From NCBI GenBank assembly GCA_050180895.1, contig JBFXDS010000001.1, forward strand, positions 186,001 to 250,000: DNA of 64,000 nt, given 5' to 3'. A program made the position numbers and the translations under genes. The stretch's first letter is position 1. Every line of letters begins with the position of its first letter. A model generated the notes under the pieces. It made no database searches and was not told the DNA's origin. It saw only the letters and a list, made by a program, of their open reading frames with translations. Below, piece by piece: positions 26,117 to 33,946 of this stretch. The stretch comes from JBGPEQ01 sp050180895. Lineage in GTDB: Bacteria > Pseudomonadota > Alphaproteobacteria > Dongiales > Dongiaceae.

Positions 26117-27052
26117 GTGAGGTCGGTCAAGAAGGCGCCGGCGCGAGGATTGTGGGCGATTCGCGTCCACCTCCCCGCGCGCCGCCCTCCCGATCAGGTC
26201 GCCGCCGTCGAATCCACCATCGAGCCGATGGGCGTCGCCCTGTCGAGCTTCGCGGCGGAGGGCGGCGACGGCTGGACCATCGAAGTGCTCTGCGAGCGGC
26301 GGCCGCGGTCGGCGGCGGTCCAGGGCGCGCTTAAGGAGATCGGCGCGCCGCCGGCGGTCCTCGCCTATCTGCCGCCGAAGGACTGGGTGTCGGAGAATCA
26401 GCGGCTGCTGGCGCCGTTGCGCATCGGCCGCTTCTTCATCCATGGCGCGCATTTCAAGGGCCGGCCGCCGCGCGGCACGGTGCCGCTGCAGATCGACGCC
26501 AGCCTTGCCTTCGGCACCGGGCGCCATGAGACGACGCGCGGGTGCCTGCTGGCGCTCGACCGCCTCGCCCGCACCGGCCGCAGGATCAAGCGGCCGCTCG
26601 ACCTGGGCTGCGGCAGTGGCATCCTGGCGCTGGCCATGTCGCGGCTGTGGGACATGCCGGTGCTCGGCGTCGACACCGACCTGACCTCGGTGGCCGTCGC
26701 CCGCGAGAACATGCGGCTCAATCGCGCCGCGGAGCGCGTGCGCGTCGTGCACGGCCACGGCTTCGGGGCCGGCGCCGTGCGCCGCCGCGGGCCGTTCGAT
26801 CTCATCGTGGCCAACATCCTCGCCGGGCCGCTCTGCCGCCTGGCGCGCGGCTTCGGCCGCTGGCTGGCGCCCGGCGGCCTTGCGATCATGTCCGGATTGA
26901 TGACGGACCAGGAGGCGCAGGTCATCGCCGCGCAGGAGCGCCACGGCCTCAGGCTGTGGCGCCGGACGCGGTTGAACGACTGGTCGGTGCTGGAGTTCGG
27001 ACGGCCGCGGAATCAAAAACGGCGGCCCCCGAAGAGGGGCCGCCGCCGATGA
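26117..27052 (+). CDS. prmA: Ribosomal protein L11 methyltransferase PrmA
   Basis: A 311-residue enzyme with a likely GTG start at 26117, 10 bases after the helicase stop. The N-terminal substrate-recognition domain is followed by the linker LQIDASLAFGTGRHETTRGC, a PrmA signature. The SAM-binding motif is PLDLGCGSGILALAM and the active-site segment is FDLIVANILAGPL. It trimethylates ribosomal protein L11. The C-terminus is unusually basic (QKRRPPKRGRRR) because the last codons lie in the stem of a terminator serving the opposite-strand gene. The tail is therefore probably a by-product of that overlap. Confidence 0.9.
   Translation: MRSVKKAPARGLWAIRVHLPARRPPDQVAAVESTIEPMGVALSSFAAEGGDGWTIEVLCERRPRSAAVQGALKEIGAPPAVLAYLPPKDWVSENQRLLAPLRIGRFFIHGAHFKGRPPRGTVPLQIDASLAFGTGRHETTRGCLLALDRLARTGRRIKRPLDLGCGSGILALAMSRLWDMPVLGVDTDLTSVAVARENMRLNRAAERVRVVHGHGFGAGAVRRRGPFDLIVANILAGPLCRLARGFGRWLAPGGLAIMSGLMTDQEAQVIAAQERHGLRLWRRTRLNDWSVLEFGRPRNQKRRPPKRGRRR
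27015..27045 (-). terminator. Intrinsic terminator for the DUF1127 gene, embedded in the prmA 3' end
   Basis: On the minus strand a perfect 10-base stem (CGGCGGCCCC / GGGGCCGCCG) with a 6-base loop is followed by TTTTT at 27019-27015. It sits 28 bases beyond the stop of the minus-strand gene and inside the last codons of prmA. It may also stop prmA transcripts, although there is no U-run on that side. Confidence 0.8.
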
Positions 27053-27072
27053 TGACGCGATCGGGCGCCGGA

Positions 27073-27708
27073 TCAGGCGACGCGCGATGCGTTGTTTGTG
27101 TTGGCCGGATGCAGCGAGCGCAACGCCAGTTCCTCCGCCACCCAGTCGATGTCGCCGCGGACCATGCCGATGTCGTTCAGCATGCGGCTGTCGAGCGCGT
27201 TCAGATCCTTGGCCGCGGCGCGGCTGCGGGCCCAGCGGCGCAGGGCGTCGAGCGCATCATTCGCCTCCTCGGCCTTGGCGCTGACCGGCCGGCCGGCGGC
27301 GACCTGCGGGATATCGGCGCGCATGATGCCGATGTCGCGCAGCATCCGGTCATCCAGGCGACGCAGCTCGCGCTCCGCCGTGCGCCGCTCCTGCCACGCG
27401 ACGACGCGCTTGGCGATCGCCGCGACGAGGTCGACGAGAGCGACCATGACGCTTGGCGTCTTATGGGCCGCGACGGACTGGGCGACGGCATCGATTTCCC
27501 ACCGCTGGAGGCCGATGTCCTCGAGCATCCGGTCATCGAGCCGCTCCAGGCGGCGCGCGATAGCCCGATGGCGCAGCGGACGCCGCACCGCCTCGACGAG
27601 AGCGCCAAAAGCCCCGCGGACGGTCTGTGTTTCCAGGGCCGGGCCGACGGCGCCCTCGACCTTTGCGCGGCGCAGCGTCATCTTCTCAATCTCAGCAAGA
27701 CGGGTCAT
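27073..27708 (-). CDS. Protein with three tandem DUF1127-type motifs
   Basis: A 211-residue soluble protein. The start at 27708 follows GGAAGG five bases upstream. The DUF1127 signature L-x-x-L-D-D-R-M-L-x-D-I-G occurs three times: RRLERLDDRMLEDIGLQR (about residue 52), RELRRLDDRMLRDIGIMR (about 115) and KDLNALDSRMLNDIGMVR (about 167). Each is followed by a D/E-I pair. DUF1127 proteins are normally 45-100 residues with one motif; short Agrobacterium and Rhodobacter members bind RNA or affect phosphate and carbon responses. Three motifs in one chain suggest a multivalent RNA- or protein-binding version. The longer reading frame to 27867 crosses a palindrome and is unlikely. Confidence 0.85.
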   Translation of the reverse strand: MTRLAEIEKMTLRRAKVEGAVGPALETQTVRGAFGALVEAVRRPLRHRAIARRLERLDDRMLEDIGLQRWEIDAVAQSVAAHKTPSVMVALVDLVAAIAKRVVAWQERRTAERELRRLDDRMLRDIGIMRADIPQVAAGRPVSAKAEEANDALDALRRWARSRAAAKDLNALDSRMLNDIGMVRGDIDWVAEELALRSLHPANTNNASRVA

Positions 27709-27806
27709 GATTACCTTCCGAATTCCCCTGCCGGCGGGCGCCGGCTCTACCAATGTTCGACCTAACTCATATAGGAATGGAGACAGGGCCCGGTCAGAGG
27801 CTGTTG

Positions 27807-27823
27807 TGCATTGCAGCAATGCA
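27807..27823. promoter_or_regulatory. Perfect 17-base palindrome upstream of the DUF1127 gene
   Basis: TGCATTGC-A-GCAATGCA lies about 100 bases upstream of the DUF1127 start and about 90 bases before the aminopeptidase P start on the other strand. It is followed by an AT-rich region (AATAATATATTAATTTC) that probably holds divergent promoters. The TGC/GCA spacing recalls PhaR-type operators of alphaproteobacteria, which fits a genome that makes PHA. This is inference. Confidence 0.5.
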
Positions 27824-27910
27824 CCGCCTGCATGGACGATGGCATGTAAATAATATATTAATTTCAATATATTAACGAAGAACTATTCGTTGCAATTAAG
27901 GTTCGAAACG

Positions 27911-29950
27911 ATGTCGCAATGTCGCAACGCATACCAGGGCGACGAGGTGCTGGAACGGCTCCTGCGGAAGGCCGGATCGGCCTATCGCGTGGCCGATCTC
28001 GCCGGGCTCCTGGCCGGTGTCGCCGCCGCCCCGGCGCCGGGCGAGGGCGATGCCTGGATGGAGCTGGTGGCGCCGTCGGCCAGCGACGCCCTGAAGGCAC
28101 AGCTGGCGGCGTACCGGGACGAGATCGTCGGTCCCGCAGCAACGAAGGCCGACGGCGGCCCGGCCACGACCGCTGCGCGGGTGGCCGCCTTGCGCGGCGA
28201 ACTGCAGCGGCGCGGCCTTGCCGGCTTCATCGTGCCGCGTGCCGATGAGCATCAGGGCGAATATGTTCCGCCGCGGGCGGAGCGGCTGGCCTGGCTGACC
28301 GGATTTACCGGCTCGGCCGGCCTCGCCATCGTGCTGGAGCAGGCGGCGGCGGTGTTCGTCGACGGCCGCTATACCCTGCAGGCGGCGCAGCAGGTCGATC
28401 CGCAGCTGTTCGCGACGCGCCACCTGACGGACGAGCCGCCGGAGGCCTGGATCGCCGAGCAGCTTCCCAAAGGCGGCAAGCTCGGCTACGACCCGTGGCT
28501 GCATACGCCCGACGGGATCGCCGTGCTGCGGCGGGCCGCGGATCGCGCCGGCGGCGAGTTGGCCGCCTGCGCAGACAATCCGCTCGATGCCGTCTGGACC
28601 GACCAGCCGGCGCCGCCGATCGCGCCGGTGCGGCCGCATGAGCTGCGTTTCACCGGCCGCGACTCGGTCGACAAGCGCACTACCCTCGGCGGCAAGCTGG
28701 CCGCCGACAAGCTGGACGCTGCTGTGCTGACGGCGCCCGACTCGATCGCCTGGCTGCTCAATATCCGTGGCGGCGACGTGCCGCGCACGCCGCTGCCGCT
28801 GAGCTTCGCCCTGCTGCATGCCGACGGCGGGGTGGACCTCTTCATCGACCGGCGCAAGTTCGTGCCCGGACTGGAGGCGCATCTCGGCAATGCCGTGCGC
28901 GTCCATGCGCCGGACCGGTTCCCGGGCGTGCTGGAGCAACTCGGGCGGGAGAAGCGGCGCGTTCTCGCGGACTCCGCCGGCGCGGCGTCGGCGGTCTTCG
29001 ACCGGCTGGCGGCGGCCGGCGCCGAGGTCGTGCGCGGCAGCGACCCCTGCGCCCTGCCCAAGGCCTGCAAGAACGCGGCGGAGATCGAGGGCGCCCGCGC
29101 GGCGCACCGGCGCGACGGCGCGGCCGTCACGCGGTTCCTCGCCTGGCTCTCCAGGCATGTCGCGGCCGGAACCCTGACCGAGATCGAGGCCGCCGCGAAG
29201 CTGGCGGAGTTCCGCCAAGCCAACGAGCTGTTCCGCGATTTCAGTTTCGACACGATTTCCGGCGCCGGCCCGAACGGCGCTATCGTCCACTACCGGGTCA
29301 CCCCGGAAACCAACCGGCCGATCCGACCGGGCGAGCTCTACCTGGTCGATTCCGGCGCGCAATATCTCGACGGCACCACCGACATCACGCGGACCGTGGC
29401 GATCGGCACGCCGACGCCGGAGATGCGCGACCGCTTCACCCGCGTGCTCAAGGGGCACATCGCCCTGGGCAGCGCCCGCTTCCCGCGCGGAACGACGGGC
29501 AGCCAGCTCGATGCCCTGGCGCGCACGGCCCTGTGGGCGGCGGGTATCGACTACGACCACGGCACGGGGCACGGCGTCGGCAGCTACCTGGGGGTCCATG
29601 AGGGGCCGCAGCGGATCTCCAAGATCCCCAACCGGGTGCCGCTCGAGGTCGGGATGATCGTCTCCAACGAGCCGGGCTTCTATAAGGCCGGCGGCTACGG
29701 CATCCGCATCGAGAACCTGGTGACGGTGGTGGAGGCCAAGGTGGAGGGAGCGGAGCGTCCCATGCTCGCCTTCGAGACCCTGACCCTGGCGCCGATCGAC
29801 CGCAACCTGGTCGAGCCGTCGCTGCTGACGCCGGCGGAGATCGCCTGGCTCGACGCCTACCATGCGCAGGTGCGGGCGGTGATCGGTCCGCTCGTCGAGG
29901 AGGAAACCGCCGCATGGCTCGCCGCGGCGACCCGGCCGCTTGCCTCCTGA
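27911..29950 (+). CDS. pepP: Aminopeptidase P family (M24B Xaa-Pro) metallopeptidase
   Basis: A 679-residue enzyme that removes N-terminal residues preceding proline. Two creatinase-N-like domains span about 85-400 (GFIVPRADEHQGEYVPPRAE, then WLTGFTGSAGLA). The M24 catalytic domain follows with metal ligands in VDSGAQYLDGTTDITRT (two Asp), GTGHGVGSYLGVHEGP (His), SNEPGFY (Glu) and GIRIENLV (Glu). The C-terminal extension LDAYHAQVRAVIGPL is typical of the long form. The first 80 residues are longer than in most members; a shorter start is possible. The ATG at 27911 is preceded by AT-rich DNA and no strong ribosome site. Confidence 0.9.
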   Translation: MSQCRNAYQGDEVLERLLRKAGSAYRVADLAGLLAGVAAAPAPGEGDAWMELVAPSASDALKAQLAAYRDEIVGPAATKADGGPATTAARVAALRGELQRRGLAGFIVPRADEHQGEYVPPRAERLAWLTGFTGSAGLAIVLEQAAAVFVDGRYTLQAAQQVDPQLFATRHLTDEPPEAWIAEQLPKGGKLGYDPWLHTPDGIAVLRRAADRAGGELAACADNPLDAVWTDQPAPPIAPVRPHELRFTGRDSVDKRTTLGGKLAADKLDAAVLTAPDSIAWLLNIRGGDVPRTPLPLSFALLHADGGVDLFIDRRKFVPGLEAHLGNAVRVHAPDRFPGVLEQLGREKRRVLADSAGAASAVFDRLAAAGAEVVRGSDPCALPKACKNAAEIEGARAAHRRDGAAVTRFLAWLSRHVAAGTLTEIEAAAKLAEFRQANELFRDFSFDTISGAGPNGAIVHYRVTPETNRPIRPGELYLVDSGAQYLDGTTDITRTVAIGTPTPEMRDRFTRVLKGHIALGSARFPRGTTGSQLDALARTALWAAGIDYDHGTGHGVGSYLGVHEGPQRISKIPNRVPLEVGMIVSNEPGFYKAGGYGIRIENLVTVVEAKVEGAERPMLAFETLTLAPIDRNLVEPSLLTPAEIAWLDAYHAQVRAVIGPLVEEETAAWLAAATRPLAS

Positions 29951-30067
29951 CAAACGGCGGCAACCGGTGTAAGTTTGACGAAATCGTAAGGAACCCGCGG
30001 TCAACTGGCGGCAGGGGTTTGATTTTATCGGTTCGCTCGTGGGGGCGATGGAAAGGGGAACAGAGCC

Positions 30068-30229
30068 ATGCGTGCAACAATGGGCATGATCGTCGCGATG
30101 GGCGTGCTGGCCGTGGGGCTGGCCGGCTGCACGGACCGTCCGCTGTCGGCGATGGATACTTACTGGCTCTCCGGCAATACCCATCCGCATCTGGTCTGGC
30201 AGGACGGCGAGGTCCAATACCAGGACTGA
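30068..30229 (+). CDS. Small lipoprotein (53 aa), unknown function
   Basis: The ATG at 30068 follows GGAAAGGGGAACAGAG. The product starts MRATMGMIVAMGVLAVGLAG followed by C, a lipobox (LAGC), and the mature part is only about 32 residues (TDRPLSAMDTYWLSGN then THPHLVWQDGEVQYQD). No family recognised. It has a clear ribosome site and signal, which makes it a credible gene even though it is short. It is 217 bases upstream of a second small lipoprotein. Confidence 0.65.
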   Translation: MRATMGMIVAMGVLAVGLAGCTDRPLSAMDTYWLSGNTHPHLVWQDGEVQYQD

Positions 30230-30445
30230 GCCCGCAGCCGGGACTCACTCCAAACCCCGTCTCGTTGACCGGCCGGCGCCGCGATTGCGGCAAGGGACGG
30301 CGCTCGGCCCTTTGCCGGCGACGTGTCCGGCCCTGTCGGGCACACCGAGTCTATCCTTCATCGAACTCGCGGCTGCCTGCATCCGCAGGGCGCAGTGCCG
30401 CGTAGCTCTCCCGTCCATATCTCAGCATAGGTCGGGGAGGTCTCG

Positions 30446-30892
30446 ATGAGAGGAGTTTCCGTGAAGACGACGTGGCTGGCCGGAGCCGTGGCATTCGGCC
30501 TGGCGCTCGCCGGCTGCGCCGAGCGCAAGATGCCGGAGGCCAGCCTGTATGACCGTCTCGGCGGCAAGCCGGCGATCGAGGCGGTGGTCGACCAGTTCGT
30601 CCAGAACGTCGCCGCCGACACCCGCATCAACGGCTTCTTCGCCGACGCCGACATTCCCGGCCTGAAAGGCAAGCTGGTTGACCAGATCTGCCAGGCCTCC
30701 GGCGGGCCGTGCACCTACGCCGGACTCGACATGAAGACGGCGCACCGGGGCATGGGCATCAAAGAGGAGCACTTCAACGCGCTGGTCGAGGACCTGATCG
30801 CCGCGCTCGACAAGTTCAACGTGCCGGAGAAGGAGAAGACCGAGCTCCTGGGCGCGCTGGGACCGATGAAGGGCGACGTCGTCGAAGGCTGA
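30446..30892 (+). CDS. Group 1 truncated hemoglobin with lipoprotein signal peptide
   Basis: A 148-residue protein. A lipobox LALAGC (Cys24) ends the signal peptide. The globin domain starts SLYDRLGGKPAIEAVVDQF (about residues 33-51), with helix E and FFADADI characteristic of the 2/2 fold, and the proximal His is His100 in MKTAHRGMGI, followed by EHFNALVEDLIAALDKFNVP. The LYDRLGG start identifies group 1 (TrHbN-like). Lipid attachment places it in the periplasm or at a membrane rather than in the cytosol. It may act in nitric oxide or oxygen chemistry or as an electron-transfer protein; the function is not shown. A GC-rich hairpin follows 24 bases after the stop. Confidence 0.88.
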   Translation: MRGVSVKTTWLAGAVAFGLALAGCAERKMPEASLYDRLGGKPAIEAVVDQFVQNVAADTRINGFFADADIPGLKGKLVDQICQASGGPCTYAGLDMKTAHRGMGIKEEHFNALVEDLIAALDKFNVPEKEKTELLGALGPMKGDVVEG

Positions 30893-30916
30893 ACGCGGAT
30901 CGTGGGTGGGCGGAAA

Positions 30917-30939
30917 GGGGCGGCCGGAGCGGCCGCCCC
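30917..30939. terminator. GC-rich hairpin between convergent hemoglobin and PhyH genes
   Basis: A perfect 9-base stem (GGGGCGGCC / GGCCGCCCC) with a 5-base loop lies between the hemoglobin stop (30892) and the PhyH stop (30953). The minus side continues TTTCC, a weak U-run. It probably ends transcription of both genes, mainly the minus-strand one. Confidence 0.55.
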
Positions 30940-30952
30940 GTCTGCGCTCGCG

Positions 30953-31834
30953 TCAATTCCACCAGTTGTCGCCGGCGTGCTCGCGCCGGGCCGCGCGCAT
31001 GGGCTGCGCGCCGGCGGGCAGATCCTCGATGTCCAGGAGGAACCGGTGCGCCGGGCTCATGCGGTCGTAGAGTTCAGGCGTCAGATACTGGCGCTGCACC
31101 AGCTGCTGCGGCAGGTCGCGGCGGGTGTAGGTGAGGTGCAGGACGCGCCGGCGGTCGCCGCTGACATTGGTTGTGCCGGCATGCCAGAGCGATGAGTTGA
31201 TGACGATGACGGCGCCCTTCGGCGCGGTGACCAGGACCTCGCCGGGATAGGGCGCGGCGAGATCCTTCGGCACCCGCGCCTGTTCCTCGGGCGTGAGCGG
31301 CTGCGGCTCCCAGTCGCCGATGTTGACGTAGGGCACGTTGACCGGCTGCCAATGGTGCGAGCCCGGCACCACGCGCGTCGGCCCGTTGTCCAGCCGCATG
31401 TCGTCGAAGGTGACGATGGCGTTGATCACCCACCAGTCGTCGGCGAACAGCTTCGGCACGTCGACATGCAGGTCCTGGTGGCCGCGTCCCTTCAGCGGAT
31501 CGCGCAGGTTGGCGCCGTGCAGCTTGAATTCGCCGAGGAGATAGTGCGCCGCCGCCAGCAACGGCTTGATCTCCAGGCAGCAGTCGTAGGCGTCGGTCTT
31601 GTTGAAGATGTTGGAGACGCGGGGCGCGCCCGGCTCGACATGCACCTCGTGCCCGCCCTTGTCGCCTTCGCGGGCGCGCAGGCGGTCGAATTCCTCGGCC
31701 ATGACGCGGCACTGCGCAGGCGTGTAGACGCCCTCCTGGATGAAGAAGCCGCGCTCGTCGAGCGACCGGCGCTGCGCCTCGCTCATCTCCTTGCCGGTGA
31801 CGTTGAGTTCACGGAGCGCCTGCTTCGTGTACAT
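30953..31834 (-). CDS. Phytanoyl-CoA dioxygenase (PhyH) family Fe(II)/2-oxoglutarate oxygenase
   Basis: A 293-residue protein. The iron-binding HxD is most likely His119-Gln-Asp121 in GRGHQDLHVDVP, as in PhyH proteins (HQDLHY). The distal His is in NSSLWHAGTTNVS and the 2-oxoglutarate-binding Arg follows in GDRRRVLHLTYTRRD. NGPTRVVPGSHHWQP is the usual PhyH strand between them. It should hydroxylate a small molecule in the cytosol; the substrate is unknown. It is convergent with the hemoglobin gene, and its start lies 30 bases from the ligA stop upstream on the same strand. Confidence 0.88.
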   Translation of the reverse strand: MYTKQALRELNVTGKEMSEAQRRSLDERGFFIQEGVYTPAQCRVMAEEFDRLRAREGDKGGHEVHVEPGAPRVSNIFNKTDAYDCCLEIKPLLAAAHYLLGEFKLHGANLRDPLKGRGHQDLHVDVPKLFADDWWVINAIVTFDDMRLDNGPTRVVPGSHHWQPVNVPYVNIGDWEPQPLTPEEQARVPKDLAAPYPGEVLVTAPKGAVIVINSSLWHAGTTNVSGDRRRVLHLTYTRRDLPQQLVQRQYLTPELYDRMSPAHRFLLDIEDLPAGAQPMRAARREHAGDNWWN

Positions 31835-31864
31835 GCCGCGGTTCCTCCTCCAGGTCGTGCCGGG

Positions 31865-33946
31865 TCAGGCCCCGACCAGCTTCAGCCACTCCTCCTCGGT
31901 GAGCGTGGTCACGCCGAGCTCCCTGGCCTTGGCCGCCTTCGAGCCGGCGTCGGCGCCGACGACGACATAGTCGGTCTTCTTCGATACCGAGCTGGCGACC
32001 TTGGCGCCGAGGGATTCGGCGCGGGCCTTTGCCTCGTTGCGGGTCATCGCGGTCAGCTCGCCGGTGAAGACCACGCTCTTGCCGGCGATCGGCGAGCCGG
32101 CGGTCTTGGGCTGCACGAAATCCTGAACCTCGATCTCCTCTGCCAGGTCGTCGAGGACCTGCAGATTATGCGGCTCGCCGAAGAAGGCGATGATGTCCGT
32201 CGCCACCGACGGGCCGATTCCCTCGATGTTGTCGAGTTCCTGGTAGGCCGGGCCGTCGGGATCCTGGGCGGCGATCATGGCGTCGCGCCAAGCGGCGAGG
32301 GAGCCATAGTTGCGGGCGAGCAGGCGCGCCGTCGCCTCGCCGACCTGAGGGATGCCGAGCGCGTAGATGAAGCGCTCGAGCGGAATCTTGCGCCGCGAGT
32401 CGATCGACTTGACCAGCTTGGCGGCGGACTGCTCGCCCCAGCCCTCGCGCTCCTCCAGCTCGGCCCTGCGCTTGTGCAGATGGAAAATGTCGGCCGGAGT
32501 CTTCAGCCAGCCTTCCTGCCAGAATTCCTCGATGCTCTTGTTGCCGAGACCGTCGATATCGAAGGCGTTGCGACTGACGAAGTGCTTCAGCCGCTCGACC
32601 GCCTGCGCCGCGCAGATCAGGCCGCCGGTGCAGCGGGTCACCGCCATCCCCTCCTCGCGCACGGCATGGCTGCCGCAGACCGGGCAGCGGTCCGGGAAGA
32701 CATAGGGCTTGCTGCGGCGCGGCCGCTTCTCCGGCACCACCGCGACGACCTGCGGAATGACGTCGCCGGCGCGCTGGATGATAACCGTGTCGCCCTCGCG
32801 GACGTCCTTGCGGGCGATCTCGTCCTGGTTGTGCAGGGTGGCGCGGCCGACCACGACGCCGCCGACGGTGATCGGCTCCAACTCGGCGACCGGCGTGAGC
32901 GCACCGGTACGCCCGACCTGAATCTTGATCGCCCGCAGGATCGTCTGCGCGCGCTCGGCCGGGAACTTGTGGGCCAGCGCCCAGCGCGGCGCGCGGCTCA
33001 CCATGCCCAGCCGGTTCTGCCAGTCGAAGCGGTTCACCTTGTAGACGACGCCGTCGATGTCGTAGGGCAGCTCGACGCGCTGCGCCCCGATCTCGGCATG
33101 GAAGGCGAGCGCTTCGTCGATGTCCCTGCAGCGCTTGGCCAGCGGGTTCACGGCGAAGCCCCAGGCGCGCAGGTGCTGCAGGAAGTCCCAGTGCGTATCG
33201 GCCACGTGCTCGCTGACCTCGCCCCAGGCATAGGCGAAGAAGCGCAGGGGGCGCGACGCCGTGACCTTCGGGTCGATCTGGCGCACCGTGCCGGCGGCGA
33301 AATTGCGCGGGTTGGCGAACACCGGCTCGCCGGCGGCGGCGCGCTCGGCGTTCAGCTTCTGGAAATCGCCGCGGCGCATGTAGACCTCGCCGCGCACCTC
33401 CATCACCTTGGGGATGCGCTTGCCGTGCAGGCGTTTCGGCAGGTCCGTGATGGTGCGCAAATTGGCCGTGACGTCCTCGCCGATCGTGCCGTCGCCGCGG
33501 GTGGCGCCTTGCACGAACGCCCCGTCCTCGTAGCGCAGCGAGGCCGAGAGGCCGTCGATCTTGGGCTCGGCCACCAGCTCGACGTCCGTATCGTCCTTGA
33601 GGCCGAGGAAGCGGCGGATGCGGGCGACGAATTCGCGCACGTCCTCCTCGGCGAAGGCGTTGTCGAGCGACAGCATCGGCCGCGCATGGGTGACCTTGGC
33701 GAAGCCGGTCGCCGGCGCGGCGCCGAGGCGCAGGGACGGGCTGTCGGCGCGGCGCAGCGCGGGAAAGCGCGCCTCGATGGCCTCGTTGCGCCTGCGCAGC
33801 CGGTCGTAATCGGCGTCCGAGATCTCCGGCGCGTCCTTCTGGAAATAGAGCTGGTCGTGATAGGCGATGTCGCGGGCGAGGCGGGCCAGCTCCTCCTTGG
33901 CCTGCGCCGGCGTCAGCTTGTCGACGGGAATCTCGGCGGCCGTCAT
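31865..33946 (-). CDS. ligA: NAD-dependent DNA ligase LigA
   Basis: A 693-residue enzyme with the complete LigA order. The Ia domain (YHDQLYFQKDAPEISDADYD) binds NMN. The adenylation domain has Lys129 in LVAEPKIDGLSASLRYEDG. The OB fold follows, then a zinc finger (CPVCGSHAVREEGMAVTRC with a later CAAQ), helix-hairpin-helix repeats (EGIGPSVATDIIAFF) and a C-terminal BRCT domain (VFTGELTAMTRNEAK ... KTDYVVVGADAGSK). It joins Okazaki fragments and repairs nicks. Its start overlaps the recN stop by 4 bases, part of the bamD-recN-ligA block conserved in alphaproteobacteria. Confidence 0.96.
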   Translation of the reverse strand: MTAAEIPVDKLTPAQAKEELARLARDIAYHDQLYFQKDAPEISDADYDRLRRRNEAIEARFPALRRADSPSLRLGAAPATGFAKVTHARPMLSLDNAFAEEDVREFVARIRRFLGLKDDTDVELVAEPKIDGLSASLRYEDGAFVQGATRGDGTIGEDVTANLRTITDLPKRLHGKRIPKVMEVRGEVYMRRGDFQKLNAERAAAGEPVFANPRNFAAGTVRQIDPKVTASRPLRFFAYAWGEVSEHVADTHWDFLQHLRAWGFAVNPLAKRCRDIDEALAFHAEIGAQRVELPYDIDGVVYKVNRFDWQNRLGMVSRAPRWALAHKFPAERAQTILRAIKIQVGRTGALTPVAELEPITVGGVVVGRATLHNQDEIARKDVREGDTVIIQRAGDVIPQVVAVVPEKRPRRSKPYVFPDRCPVCGSHAVREEGMAVTRCTGGLICAAQAVERLKHFVSRNAFDIDGLGNKSIEEFWQEGWLKTPADIFHLHKRRAELEEREGWGEQSAAKLVKSIDSRRKIPLERFIYALGIPQVGEATARLLARNYGSLAAWRDAMIAAQDPDGPAYQELDNIEGIGPSVATDIIAFFGEPHNLQVLDDLAEEIEVQDFVQPKTAGSPIAGKSVVFTGELTAMTRNEAKARAESLGAKVASSVSKKTDYVVVGADAGSKAAKARELGVTTLTEEEWLKLVGA

